A DNA stretch of 64,000 nucleotides from Galeopsis tetrahit (taxonomy: Eukaryota; Streptophyta; Magnoliopsida; Lamiales; Lamiaceae), in NCBI GenBank assembly GCA_963675135.1, contig OY776121.1, positions 75,352,875-75,416,874 of the forward strand, read 5' to 3'. The first letter of the stretch is position 1. The number at the start of each line of letters is the position of its first letter. Position numbers and translations under genes: made by a program. The notes beneath the pieces are model-generated. The model did no database searches and was not told the DNA's origin. It was given only the letters and a program-made list of their open reading frames with translations. Positions 8,934 through 22,500 of the stretch are shown here, piece by piece.

Positions 8934-11900
8934 ATGGCGAACGATCAATCGTCGGCGTCGACCGGTGGCGCAGCGATGCCACTCGGACACTCGGTCATAC
9001 CCATTATGAATAAACTGCAGGATATTTTCGCGCAGTTAGGAAATCAATCCAAGATCGAGTTGCCTGAGGTGGCCGTGATCGGCAGCCAGAGTAGCGGTAA
9101 ATCAAGTGTTTTGGAGGCTCTCGTCGGCCGTGATTTCCTGCCACGCGGAAATGATATCTGCACGCGCCGCCCACTCCTGCTGCAGCTCGAGCAAAGACAA
9201 CGAAATGCTGATGGCACAGTGGAAGAATGGGGAGAGTTCTTGCATTTGCCGGAGAAGAAGTTCTTTGATTTCAATGAAATTCGGAAGGAGATACAGGTTA
9301 TTGTTGTGCAAGTTTTGGTCATCGAATGATGTATCTCAATTGAAAATTTACTGTGGTTTAATATGACATAAATTAATTAGTTTTAGCATGACAATCTGAG
9401 ATGACAAAAAAAAAAAAAAAATAGTATATATTTAGTTTCTAGTTCAAAAAGGATACACCCTAAGTATGTCTCTGAATCCTTTTGTGTAATGTCACAATTT
9501 GATTCTGTTTGGAGGAATTTATATGGTTTTAGTTGTGGAACTAGAAATCCTCAACAATTAAGGTGTTTGGGGGCATTTTTATAGGAGACGGGCAGAGCAT
9601 TTGCCCCTCTGATATGCATGCACGTGTATTCCTTAATCATTTTCAATGAAGGATGGTATGCAATTAGTGAAGCTATATTTTCTTACGATTCATAGGAGAC
9701 TCCGTAACATATAATTTCTGATGCTACACTGTCCAACCTATGGGGCTGTATATGATCTCGTTCTGCTTAGCACTGAAACTTTACCCTAGTGTCTTCTGAA
9801 GATTTACCACTTATTGGAAAATCTCCTGTTTCTTATGAATTATGAACGCCAATTTGGTCATGCAGTTTTGGCACACAGTCCAACAATGCAGCAGCTATTC
9901 AATTTAAATCTGCTCAAAGACGTTAAGTAGTGGATTTATGTATCGAAACAATCTATTTCACATTTAGTGCTTGCCTTGAAAATTTAACTCCACGCTGCCT
10001 TCATTGCATTGGTAGTGATTATCTTTTTCTTCTGCTTCCTTATTTGTTCTGGAGTTTGTTTAATTTGTCTGTCTATTGAAGTAGACGATCTTGTGTTTTG
10101 TTTAGGCCGAAACAGATAAAGAAGCAGGGGGTAACAAAGGTGTTTCAGACAAACCAATACGCTTAAAGATTTACTCTCCGAATGTTCTTGACCTTTCTCT
10201 TGTGGATCTACCGGGCCTAACAAAAGTTCCTGTTGGTGATCAGCCATCTGATATCGAGTTTCTTATTAGAAATATGATAAATAAAGTTATCAAACGGGAA
10301 TGTTGCTTGATCCTGGCTGTAACTCCAGCAAATTCTGATCTGGCTAACTCAGATGCTCTTCAGATGGCTGGAATGGCGGATCCTGATGGTCCGTTTGTTA
10401 TTAATAGTTTCATTGATTTGAAAACACTTATTCTCAATTTTTAGCCCCTGTAGATTTTTTTTGGATTCTAGAAGCTCACATGTAAAAGTCTCTGCAGGTC
10501 ATAGAACAATTGGTGTAATTACCAAGGTAAATATCTGCAATATTTTTTTTTGTATATTTCCAGTTTTCTTGTGTTCTTCTTCACGATTTTTATGTTCTCT
10601 TGCTGCTCAAGTTGGATATTATGGATAGAGGGACTGATGCACGCAACTTTTTGCTTGGAAAAGTGATTCCTCTTCGGCTTGGCTATGTAGGCGTTGTGAA
10701 TCGCAGCCAGGAGGTAATATTTCAGTTTCAGACAGATGATCTTACATCCATTATTGTTCCTTTTTGTAACTACATTTTGGATCAGGGCTGAAATATTAGT
10801 TGCTGCAAAATTTACACTTTTATGTTAGGACTTCGATATTCGACTGCTCAACTTTCTTCTGCATGTACTTGGACCTTCTTATCTAATATCAATTCAGGAT
10901 TTCACTGATGTAATTGAGGTGTTCCCTTTTTCATGTTTTAGATGTTTTAAGTGACATCTTTTTTTCTTGTAGACAAAATAACAAACGTCTATTTAGTTCA
11001 CCTACACATATATAATCACCAATAAACAACTCACATTTTCCTGTACCTTCTATGGAAATTGGAAACATTCTTTCTAAAACACTTTCTCTGAAACACCAAA
11101 ACACATTTTCTAATGTTTTCACTTGATCATGTTAGTTAAAATTTAAAAGCAGTGTTATCCACTGTCTCAGTTCTTTAGATGCAAGGGGTAATATTATGTA
11201 ATAGCATCTAAGGAACTTCCAGAATGTATGTCATGCTGTAACCATTGAATAAAAAGCTTATGTTGGGGTAAGCAAATCAACATTGTATTTAAAATCACCA
11301 GGAAACTCAAGCTTCCTTCACAGTGTGTCTATTGTGTTTAAACAGGATATTCAGCTGAACCGGAGCATCAAGGATGCCCTTATTGCAGAGGAGAAGTTCT
11401 TTCACAGTCGTCCAGTATGTCTTTGATTTTTTTTTTCCGATTCGATTACCGCCCTTCTCATGCAAGTAATGTGATAACTTGTGAACCTTCTTTTGGTAGG
11501 TGTACACCGATATTGCTGACCGTTGTGGAGTCCCACAGTTGGCCAAGAAGTTGAACCAGGTAATGTTATATCATATATGTGTCCCTACTGTAATTAGTGT
11601 TTAAAGTTTAACTAGTTTTAGCCTCTTTTACTATTAGGATTTCTGTAACATGACTTGTTTCCCACTTTTCATGTAAAATTTACTCTTTGGGAATTAGGCC
11701 TCAGTGTTTGTGCAGAGCTCATCTACATTAGCTCTCTTGCGCATAACAACACATTTCAAGGGCACACACGTACTAGTGCAATGTCACAGTGCATATCTTG
11801 CTGACATTATTTATCGCAGGACTGAGGGCAAATATCAGAATGCCTCTATGTAACTAATATGTAGAAGTTGAGTTGCAGATATGGTTTACTTTGAGAGAAA

Positions 11901-14900
11901 TATAGTTGGCAATCTTTTTTTTTTGACACTAGTGTGAAGGATATTTTGTAATTGTCAGCTGATGATATAATCTCTCTACTCTTAACAGATCCTGGTGCAA
12001 CATATAAAGACTGTTCTCCCTGGGTTGAAGTCGCGCATTAGCGCCGCACTGACCTCTGTTGCAAAGGAGCATGCTAGCTATGGAGAAATTACAGAGTCAA
12101 AGGTATCTAATGTCACTGCCTATGCCCCTTTAAGTTATTGTGAGGGTTGTGCTTTGGATTTCTTACTCAAGAAACAAATAAGATGCTTACTCTAAGGTTT
12201 GAAGTTAAACAAAAACTGTTCTTATATTTCTGGCATTTATTGATATCAGCAACTATTTATCCTCATGTCATTACTGTTAATTACTAATTGACTATTTTGT
12301 GTTGTTTGTTGTTTCTCAACAATTAGTGTACGATTGATAATTCTTTACCCTTTATTATGAACAGGCTGGCCAGGGAGCACTAATACTTAACATTCTTTCT
12401 AAATATTCGGAAGGTACATGGTGTCTGTTTCTCTACGTGTAACATATGTGAGAGATTCAAGTATGTGCTTGTGCTTATTTTTACTTGCTGAAGCACATAT
12501 TATACACCTTCCGTTAAATCCTTGAATGAATTGAGCTATATTCATGATCATTTTGTTACTTAACTACTTGGCCTCCACACTCCGTAGGGCTTATTTGTAA
12601 TCACGCGTACATGCATTGATGTATTTAAATGATTTTTTTTTCTCCCTCTGTCCCACAAAGATAAGTCCTATAAAATGATTTTTTTTCTCCCTCTGTCCCA
12701 CAAAGATAAGACCTATAAAATGATTTTTTTTTCTCCCTCTGTCCCACAAAGATAAGACCTATAATTATTTTCACGCAGATTAAGAAATGGAACTTATTAT
12801 AGTTAGAACATTTATTTATTTTACTTTGTTCTCCCATTTTACCCTCATGTCTACTCATTTCCCAAGGCAAATACTAGTACCTAGATTTTGATTTAAAATA
12901 AAACAATGCACATTAAGTATTGGCAAAGATGGAAATGAAAAATTAAATATAATATGTAGCCTATCTTTGTGGGACGGACAAAAAGGTATAAAAGGTTATA
13001 TTTCATTATTATAATATTTGCAGCCGTAGTTGGGACCTTTTGAAATATAATCCAGGCACTATACATTCCGGCTTGATCATTTGTATTTATCTCTAATGTT
13101 ACTTGATTACCTCAATCATTTTTATTCTGTTGATGCCAGAAGTTCATTCACTTCCTATCAGAGATGGAAGGATCAGAACTTGCCCTTTTGATTGCTAAAC
13201 CCTTTCTTTCTTCTTTTGTTGGGAACAGCATTCTCTTCAATGATTGAAGGCAAAAGTGAAGTAATGTCAACATCTGAGTTGTCTGGTGGAGCCAGAGTCC
13301 ATCATATTTTCCAAAATATTTTTGTAAAGGCACTGGAGGTTTGTCCTATTGATCTGAATGCTGTGAAATCCTGGACTATAAATTCTACTGTAATTTAATT
13401 TGCAAGTTGAACTAACATGAGTAGAGTTACCTCAGTCCATTATGCTGTCAACTGATTATGCAATTGGATTTTCAGAATTAATATATTGCATTGTTTCCTT
13501 GATAATACTAAGTCAATTTTTTAGCTATGGAAATTCTGAAGAATAAACATGAAGAAGTATTTATCTTGTCATTTTTTTCCCAGCAATAAAATTTTGTTTC
13601 TTCTTAAAAGAAACATGAAGAAGTATTTACTGTGCAACTTAAATGAGGGGTCAAGAAGCAAAACAATAAAGAAGCATTTCCTACACGTTTTTGTTTTGCG
13701 TTCTTCCAATCACTTATTAACGAGACATAGTATTGCACTGTAATCCAAGATATATCAGCAGGCAGTTTGCCAATAGTTAAGTACAGTCTTGTCTACTTCA
13801 AATAATTTTTCTTTATGGAGTAGGTTGGATCTTGTCTGTAAACTGCCTAACAAATTTGATGCGGAGAAACTTATGTAATTCTAATCAGCAACTAAACAAA
13901 GTTTTGCTTTATATCACACTCTTTTTCTATGTTCTGCAGGATGTAGATCCTTGTGAAGATTTAACTGATAGTGACATCCGTACTGCCATTCAAAATGCAA
14001 CCGGTACCAAGTCTGCACTTTTCGTACCAGAAGTAGGTTTTGTGCCTAGATTATCATTTCTGTTGTAGATATTTTAACAAAATCTCAAATCCAATATGTT
14101 TTCACTATTATTTCTTCCTTCTAGTGCTTAGCGTGCAAAATAATTTAAACTTGTAGGTTCCTTTTGAAGTTCTTGTTAGAAAGCAAATAGCACGTTTATG
14201 GGATCCAAGTCTTCAGTGTGCCAGATTTATCTATGATGAGCTAATCAAGGTGCATATTTGGTATCAAATTCAATACAGAGTAGATGCAAACCTACAACCA
14301 TCCCCTCTGATTTGGACCTTTACTTTGTTCTTTCTGTTTATAGATAAGTCACTGTTCTATGGTAAATGAGCTCCAACGATATCCAGTCCTACAAAAACGC
14401 ATGGATGATGTTGTTGGAAATTTCCTCCGAGGAGGCCTTGAGCCATCTGAGACAATGATAGGACATCTTATTGAAATGGAGGTAATGTGAATCATGGTGT
14501 TGTAGGCCTTCATTATTTTTTATACCTTATATCTTCTTGAATTCTATATGTTTGTGTAGATGGATTACATAAATACTTCCCACCCAAATTTTATTGGTGG
14601 GAGTAAAGCTGTAGAGACTGCATTGCAACAGATTAAGTCATCCGGTATTGCTGGCCCCACTGCAAGGCAGAAGGTCAGTGCACTTTAATTTTCTGTACGG
14701 AAATCATTTGCTTGTAGGTTCACTGGGTCTTTCATTATTCAGTGAGTTGCTTGTAATTCAGGATTCAGGAGACTCAGAGAAAGCTCCAAATTCGGACAGA
14801 ACCTTAAAAGCTCGGGGTTTGCTTGGTCGACAAGTGAGTGGAGCTGCTCCAGAGCAAGTAAGTTATCTGTTGCCATTAGAACCCCGCACAGATGATTTTT

Positions 14901-17156
14901 TTTTTTTTTTGTTCAATTGACTAATTGTTTTTTTTGTTGATCTTTACATGGAATAAAGGGTGTTCGGCCTGTTGCTGATGCTGAGGGTGCTAGCTCAGTT
15001 GGTAATTTGCCATTTTCTTCTTTTGTAGGAATTTCTTTGCGTGATTCGAAAAAATAAATGAGGCTGATGTATAAAATTCCATGGACTAAAAGACACTGAT
15101 GTTATCTTCACTTCAAATATATTGGCAGTAATCAGATGCCAGTTTTCTTTTCCATCAAGTGTATTTTGGCCTTTGCAAATTGTTTACGTGCCTTTGCTCT
15201 ACTCAATACTTGCTTGTTTAGTTGAAATTGACCTGTGTCCTGATGTACAGGAACCTAGTTATAAGTGTGTAGATTGGAAACACGTGATTTAGGGGCATGT
15301 AGACCTTATCACTAGGAGTTTACCAAGAAGGCTAACACACTGAACCTAAGTACTCACCGCCAGGGAGTAATGTGTATAAAAGAGAAATTTCCCATGAGAT
15401 TAATTAGATAATAAACTAAAACAAATTTTGGTCCAATTTATCCAAATTCCATTGCTGGATCCATGTCTCAAGAAATTAGCTTGTGCATACATTCTAACTG
15501 TGCGACTATCTCTGGTTAAGTCCTGATGTCCGAATTATGAATGACTAATCAGTCAGCAATGCTGGTGCGACTTGGGGAATATCTTCAATATTTGGTGGAC
15601 GTGACAACCGTGCATCAGTTAAAGAGAGCTCAACCAGCAAAACAGTTAATGAACCTGTTCAGAGCATGGAGCAGGGTAATTCAATTATTCATTTAAGAGA
15701 GGTACAGATTTAAAGTACTCTTTCAAATACTATTAGTTTCTGCTGAGACATTTCTAATTGGTATTACTGCACTAACATGTTTCTTCTCACCTTTGTTAAA
15801 GCCCCCTAGTGTACTGTTGCCCTCAGAAACTCATTCAGAGCAAGGGACTATTGAGATTACTGTAACCAAGTTGTTATTAAGGTCGTATTATGGTATTGTG
15901 CGGAAGAACATTCAGGATTCTGTACCAAAAGCAATTATGCATTTTCTGGTAATTATTTTTTTCAATTTTCTGGATTATTGTTCACTCTGTTGGTTTTCTC
16001 ACTTCTTCCGGGCCCTTTGCTCTAGACTTAATAAATTGTGACTTTTAACATTCTTGAGTGATTCCCTACTATATCTGTATGGTATTGCATGTGCTCTCAA
16101 ATCTGACATTTATGTATTCAATAGAACGTTAGGAATTCACCTTTGTTATCATGATTTTGTGGCTCACGGATACCTGTATGATTCGTGGTTTGTTCATATC
16201 AGCAGCACTGTAAAATTTCTACCTAGTTTCACATTCTGTGTATGTTCATCATCAATTTACCTGTTCTTGAATTTTCTCACAGGTAAACCACACTAAGCGA
16301 GAGCTGCATAACTTTTTAATTCAAAAACTTTACAGGTATTTCCATGTCTAGCTTTTCTCTTCATACAGATAATTGTGTACAACAAGTAGAATCTAGATGG
16401 TAAACTGAAAATATTTGAGCTTCTTGTTTTAACTGAAGCAGGACATGTCAATCAACACAGATATATGCTAAATTTGAACATTTGAGCACCTAAGCTGACG
16501 CCGTTTTCCATTTTGCATCCAATGTACTGATATCTGTTGTGTACTGCACATGCTTGACAATTTTTTCTATTTTGATGCATAAGTTGTGATTCCTGGTCTT
16601 TGCTGTTGTTTTTGGCAGAGAGAACATGTTTGAAGAAATGTTGCAGGAGCCAGATGAGCTCTCCATCAAGAGAAAACGTGCCCGTGAGACACTACGGGTC
16701 CTGCAGCAAGCTTTACGGGTAAGTGCTTGATGTATCTGAGTTCACCCTCTACTTTATAAGTCAATGAGTGGCAGTTGTATCACCCCAGGCACGTCCAATT
16801 ATGAATGTGATGTCAGTGTATATCCTTGAGCATAAAAAGGGATGGTTTATAATAAAATTTTCACTTGGGCCTTTTGGCATATATTATTTGTTCGAGTACA
16901 TGAATTGTTATGATTTTGCATGCAGACGCTGGATGAACTGCCACTTGATGCTGAGACGGTTGAGAGAGGGTACACCTTGAGTAATGACCCAACTGGGTTG
17001 CCAAAGACCAATGGGCTTCCGCCGTCATCCTTTTACAACACATCTAATGGTTCTCCTAAAAAACCCATGTCAGGCGAGCTGCAATCATCATTTTATTCAG
17101 ATATTAACTACAGCAGTGGAGGACGTACAGGTCTGTATCCAACTGTCGAAATATAG
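8934..17156 (+). CDS. DRP3: Dynamin-related protein, DRP3 type (mitochondrial and peroxisomal fission)
   Basis: A 20-exon gene coding 811 aa, close to the 808 aa of Arabidopsis DRP3A. Exons: 8934-9296, 10106-10388, 10498-10526, 10612-10713, 11346-11414, 11500-11559, 11989-12102, 12365-12413, 13229-13338, 13940-14032, 14157-14249, 14344-14481, 14560-14673, 14762-14857, 14959-15001, 15553-15701, 15802-15948, 16283-16335, 16619-16718, 16926-17156. All introns are GT-AG. GTPase motifs: P-loop GSQSSGKSS (50-58), DLPG (155-158), TKLD (224-227). The middle domain follows, then a variable linker (about 545-635) and the GED (about 640-735). There is no PH or proline-rich domain, as expected for DRP3. 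The family self-assembles on mitochondria and peroxisomes to cut them. A or B paralogue is not decided. The last exon could be spliced again at 17131, which would change only the tail. Confidence 0.95.
12628..12778. repeat. Three tandem copies of a Stowaway-type end in DRP3 intron 8
   Basis: Three copies, 45-46 bp apart (starts at 12642, 12687, 12733), of a unit containing ctccctctgtcccacaaag followed by ataagacctataaaatga. The core is the well-known Stowaway terminal sequence. Only the third copy is continuous with an element body. Confidence 0.85.
12733..12987. mobile_element. Stowaway-like MITE in DRP3 intron 8
   Basis: Left end ctccctctgtcccacaaag and right end ctatctttgtgggacggac are inverted repeats of each other, about 255 bp apart. 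The interior is AT-rich and non-coding. A TA target duplication is likely but the exact ends are blurred by the tandem copies on the left. Confidence 0.75.
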
Positions 17157-17631
17157 TTTTTCCGTAAGATTATGAAAGAGGCTAGTTGAGGTTAACCATT
17201 TTTTGTAATTTTTTTTCTTATCTTTACAAATAGCAGTTACTTAAGTATATAGGGTTGGTTATAAATGCCCCTAATCATTTTTGTTAGCTGTCCTACAGCT
17301 ATTGTGTACAGTGTGCAAGCATTTATTTCATAATTTTATTCTTACATTCTGATCTTCTGCTTAATAAGCTCTATTGATAATTGAGTACTCCATTATTTGT
17401 TCAAATTTCTGCGATTAAATCAGCTGAATTTTGTTTGTACTGCTACTGAATCCGATCTCTACTTATACGGTGGTCTTTTACCCCTCTTGAAAATTTTATC
17501 CGGCAGGCAATATTGGCTTCACATTTGGTTGTATTTTTATTATACGTGTGAAGGGTTTTGTTTGGATGGATAGATATTTGCTATAGACATTTGATAAACA
17601 TTTTGCTTATTATGACATCCGATATTATTTC
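17157..17631 (+). other. 3' UTR and downstream flank of DRP3, up to the retrotransposon
   Basis: T-rich, non-coding, no gene found. It ends with the ATTTC target duplication (17627-17631) of the large Copia element, which inserted about 475 bp beyond the DRP3 stop codon and may lie in or just past the polyadenylation region. Confidence 0.5.
17627..17631. repeat. Target site duplication ATTTC (left)
   Basis: atttc is repeated exactly at 31672-31676, directly outside the opposite LTR. Confidence 0.93.
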
Positions 17632-19357
17632 TGTTGGTCCCAAAGTTGAGTTAAGATTGAGTAAGCTAAGAAAGTCTAGAGGGGAGGGGTGAATAGACTT
17701 TCTAAAATCTTTCAAAATATCAGAATATGCTATGCGGAATTTAGTCTTCTTATGTACTGTACTGTGCTTACTTAGCTCAGATCAGTACTTTCAGAATAAT
17801 ATGGGCCTTACTAGTTTATACTCAACTTTTCTATAGATCTTTATCTTTGTTAATTCTTAATGTTCTTGATTAACCAATTTAAACAAATAACAAACAGTAA
17901 AGTAAAGAACACATAATTTTATAGTGGTTCGACAAATGTCTACATCCACTCTCACAATCCCAGTTGTGAAGTTTTATTACTCTTCTTGAGCTTCTTGTGG
18001 CTTAAAGTCCCAAGATTAAGACTTTGATCTTTTCGATTATACCTCCAGGTATATCTTCGATCTACTAGTAATTCTACAAGTAACTAGCACACTTGTTTTA
18101 CAAAATACAAACTTAAACTTGAAAAGTAAAACTTCTCTATGAATAGCCTTTGATTCTTCTCTTCAATTCAGTGGCTTCTTCTTCTTCAATCAATCTCCTT
18201 CAACTCTGTGAGTTCTTGCTTGTAGACTTGCTCTTTGAATTCTCTAAGATCAGTAATTGCTTCAGTAGTCTTCAGCAGTAGGAGATCATACAGTATTTAT
18301 AGAACTTAGTATGACAGTTAGCAGTTTGTGAACTAACTCTCAACTAACTCTAAAACTGTTTTTGTAACTTCTTCTTGTAACCGACATTGTAACTTCCTTC
18401 TTATTCCAAGTCAGCATTTCTTCAATAAATCTTCAGTTACACTTTAAATAAGCTTTCCAAACTTATTCTTCAATTTCACTAAATCAGCACAGTAACTTAT
18501 TGTTCTGATTTTTACTCTTCGGATTTTACTCTGCTGATTTTACTCTTCTGATTCAATCAGCACAGTAACCAAAAACTGTTCAAAACTTCTCCAGATTTCT
18601 TTTAAGCTTTTCTTCAACTCTTCTTTGAAGTCTTCTTATTCTGAAGTAGTCCTCTGAGTCTTCATTTAGTCTTCTGATCTTCTCCTAATCTATTCCTAAT
18701 CTAGTGTTCTGATTTTACTGTTCTGAGCTTTACAATGCTGAATACAACAAAATACAACTTTACATATATAAAACCTATCTATACATCAACTGAACTATAT
18801 ACAGATGAGTATATCTAAGTCCTACACTATAAGTTGTCTATACAATACAAAACATCAGCTTAGTTCCTAACAGTTCATATATCAGATCAGTAACCAATAA
18901 GATCAGTAAATCATAAGATCAGTAACTCATGTAAGTTCAATAACTTCCATATAAGATCAGTAAATATCTAAGATCAGTAAACACTTAAGATCAGTAACTT
19001 ACATATAAGATCAGTAAGCATATCAGATCAGTAACTCAGATTTCAAATATCTCATATAAGATCACTAAAAATATTCTCAGTTTCCACACTAAGATCAGTA
19101 ATCTTATTTCATATGACTCAGTTAAGATCAGTAATTTTATTCTTAATATTACTCAATAAGATCAGTAAACTTACTTCAGTTAGCATTAAGATCAGTAAAC
19201 TCAATCTTAAGTTTCTCATCAGATTAGTAAGCTTAGATTCAGATGACTTAGTTAAGATGACTTAGAACCACATATATTACTAACTTTAAGTTGCTTTTGG
19301 CCATCAAAACATACTTTCATCAACTAGAACATTGTCTATAGGATCCATATCCCAACA
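17632..19357 (-). repeat. 3' LTR of the Sirevirus-like element
   Basis: 1726 bp, TG...CA. It includes a dense array of agatcagtaa-type motifs at about 18888-19215 and many atcagcacagtaac motifs. Partner: 29945-31671. Confidence 0.95.
18888..19215. repeat. Array of GATCAGTA motifs in the 3' LTR
   Basis: More than a dozen copies of agatcagtaa/agatcagtag at irregular spacing of about 15-45 bp, with unlike spacers. The same array is in the other LTR (31198-31528), and related motifs fill 23100-23530 of the same element. Confidence 0.85.
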
Positions 19358-19358
19358 A

Positions 19359-19372
19359 TTTCCCCCTTTTTG
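19359..19372 (-). other. Polypurine tract of the Sirevirus-like element
   Basis: On the minus strand this reads aaaaagggggaaa immediately before the 3' LTR start (tgttggg), a classic plus-strand primer. Confidence 0.85.
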
Positions 19373-19583
19373 ATGAAGCCAAAACTACTTAAATGTTAAT
19401 AAATCAGTAGTTAAGTATGTAGTCAATCATAACAGTTCATCAATTCAGAAATTCCAGATTCATATTCAAATAAGATCAAATATTACAAATAATCACAGAA
19501 TATGAAACAAAAAAATATAGAAATGAAGATTAAGGATAGAAATATTATCTTCTGAGCTTGTCCTTCATCTTCATTCTGCATCT

Positions 19584-22500
19584 TCAAATTCTGAATGCCA
19601 CATACATTCTTGCCTTGATATCCATCATGTGTTGATGATCAGATATTCCTTCTTCCTTGATAATCTCAGCAATAATGTTGTTGATCTCTTTGTAATCAGG
19701 TTCTCCATTTTCCAGTCTTGGAGGTTCCCAATTAGGTTCTTCAGGGCATAATATCTTTGTTCCAGCACGATTAGCAACCTGTGCTATGTCTTCCCAGAAT
19801 TCTTGATCAATGTTCAGCATAAATTCTTCAAAATCAATAAATTCTGCTTCCTTGCTAGAATGATCACCAAACTTCTTCACAATGAAGTTAGCAATCTGCC
19901 ATTTCTTCTTCAAATTCTTCCAGTATTCCATATGTTCAGTCAACACAATGAAATCCACAAAGTTTTCATCTTGAAAATCTTTGTCAAACTGTTTTCCTTC
20001 AGCTTTCTTTTGAGCATTTATCTTTTTCTTCAAAGCTGTAACTCGATTATCAAATCTTGTCTTCAAGAACTTGACATCCTTTTCTTTCTTCTTTTTCAAG
20101 TTTTCTTCTTCACTTGTCATAACAGCTTTCATTTTGCTCTTTGATCTAGTCATTCTTTCAGCTTCTTCCTCTTGTTGTTCTTCATCAGATAGGACTAACT
20201 TCCTTTTCCTCTGACTTGAACTTCCTGCAATCTCAGGTCTCTTTTCAACAATCTCTTGACCTTGTTGCTTCTGTTGCTTTCTTTGCTTCAGCTTTTCATT
20301 CAACATATGAATTTCAGCTCTTAATTCATCTTGACTTACAACCAGCTGAGCTTGTTGTGACTGTGTTTGTTCCATCACTTGCCTTGTCCTATCTTCCCCC
20401 TTTTTGGCTTCATCATGCCACTCTTTCAGGGAAGATATGTGTTGTTCCAGCTTTTTATGCAACACCTGAGACAAATTTTTCTCTTGTACTCTATGAAGGT
20501 CAAAAATTTTGGACATTGTATACTCCATGACCTTTTCATAAGAGTGTTCAGACTGCATTTTGTTCATCCTTTCAGTAGCTTCCTGAAACATTTGAATAGC
20601 AGCTTCCATCTTTGCTTGAAGTTCAGCATTCTGTTTTTTCAGCATTTCAAACTCAGAAACATTAGATTCTTTCTCAACATGATCTGGTCTGATCTGTTCT
20701 TGCACATCCTCAATAGGATCAGTAGATTGAATAGGAATGCTTTCCAATTCTTCAGCATTTACATCCTGAGTGTCAACAGCATCAGTTTCCTCAATCACAA
20801 CAGTTTCTTCAAGTACAACAGTGTTCTCAAACACCTCTGTTGCATTGACAATGTCTTCATCTATTTCCATAAAATCTTCTTCAGCAGCATTTTCGTTAAC
20901 ACCCTTCTCTTCACTAAATAAATCTTCATCAGAGACAGGAGTTGCAATCTTCTCAACAGTGTACTTGATCCCTGTTAGTCTCTCAACAAGAAGTACAACT
21001 GATTCTGGAGTGACTAACTCAAGAAAAGAGTTAACACCAGCTGCTTGCATTTGTTCTGCTTCCCAATCATCAAAGATTGAAGCACCTCCCATTCCTTCCA
21101 TGATGGCTAAACTTTCCTTCAAAGAACTCCTCTTAAGATACACCCAAGTGCCTATCCTAAGGAGCTTTTCAAACTCAACAGAGCTCTCATCCAATCCAGG
21201 AAATTGTTTTAACAAAGCTATCCTCAAATCAATTCTGATTCTATCTTCTTTGTCACAGATAGTATACTCCATCAAATCAGCAGGTTTAGGAGCAATAAAT
21301 TCAGGTTCAGGAGAGGATGAAATATCAATTGGTTCAGTTGAAGGCTCAAATTCATGTTCAGTAGAGTGAGCATGAACCTGTATAGGGGATTGATGTGGTG
21401 AGGTTTGATATGAAGTTTGAGGTTGAGGAGTAGGAATTGAAGTAGGCTCAAAGGTAGTGAGCTGAGGTGATGAATGGGGAGTGTTCTGAGTCTCAGAAAA
21501 GTAGTGATCTGATCCTCCAGAACATGAAGGTTGAGGGTTTTGGGGTTCAGGTTGACTTGGCTCAGAATCAGAAGGGGTAGGGGAGACAACAATCAACTTC
21601 CTCCTAACACTCCTTGATTTAGTCCTCTTATGAACAACAATTGGACTAGGAACACTAACCTCTTGCTCATCTGAGCTCGATTGCACCACAGTTTCCACAA
21701 AACGCACTGTTGGTTCCGAGGCAGCAGTAGCAGACCTTCCTCTCCTTAGTGTAGTACTGCTCGGGTCATGCTTAGATTTTGATCTAACCTCAGTTTGATC
21801 ATCCTCCGATTGGTACATTGAGGCTCCAGACTCCTCTGCTTCCATTTCTTGAGAGTGTTCCAAGGGGTTCTCTTGTTCGAATTGAACAGATTCCTTCTTC
21901 ATCAAGAATTTCCCATGATGGAATTTCTTGGGATTACTCCAATAAGGTTTCTTCACCAGCTGAGGCAGCAAGAAACTCAGCTTGTTTCCAAACCCTAACT
22001 TTGATTTCAGTGAGAATTCCAAAGTGTCCTCATCAAATAAAACCTTTTCCTTTTCAGTCAATAACCTTTCCAGGAAGAATCCTTGCCAATCACCTTCCAC
22101 TCTGTCAATGATCACAGCCATAATTCTAATTTTGAAACTCGATAATGCATCCTGGCTATGATGTTGCCCTAACAAGCATTTTCCAGCAATATCCATTAAG
22201 AACTGTAACCCAGTAGGAAGTACATCCTTCTTCAAATTCGTCAAGGTCTCTGTTTCAACTCCTGACCATCTTCCTACGCACTCCTTTTCTTCTCCAGCCT
22301 TGTAGGTCATAATATCTACTGGACCTTGTGGTAAGTCCAACATTACTTCGAGAATGTCTCTCGTAATGGTGACTTTGTGTCCAGCTAGCATGGAGTGAAC
22401 ACCATTTTTGTCTCCTTGAAGTTGTAGATAAAATTCCACCGCTTCCGGTTCGTAGACATTCGCGGGAAATGACTCCAGAAACTTCCGTAATTCGCATTCT

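Noticed and set aside
12625..12870. 81-codon minus-strand ORF in DRP3 intron 8
   Set aside because: Translated MITE-end tandem repeat (repeated YLCGTEGEKK), not a protein.
18888..19215. CRISPR-like array of a short repeat with unlike spacers
   Set aside because: Motifs are only 8-10 bp, spacing is irregular, and the sequence is an LTR in a plant genome.
19803..21369. Plus-strand ORFs of up to 199 codons
   Set aside because: Shadows of the 1023-aa minus-strand ORF; low-complexity Ser/Phe-rich translations.
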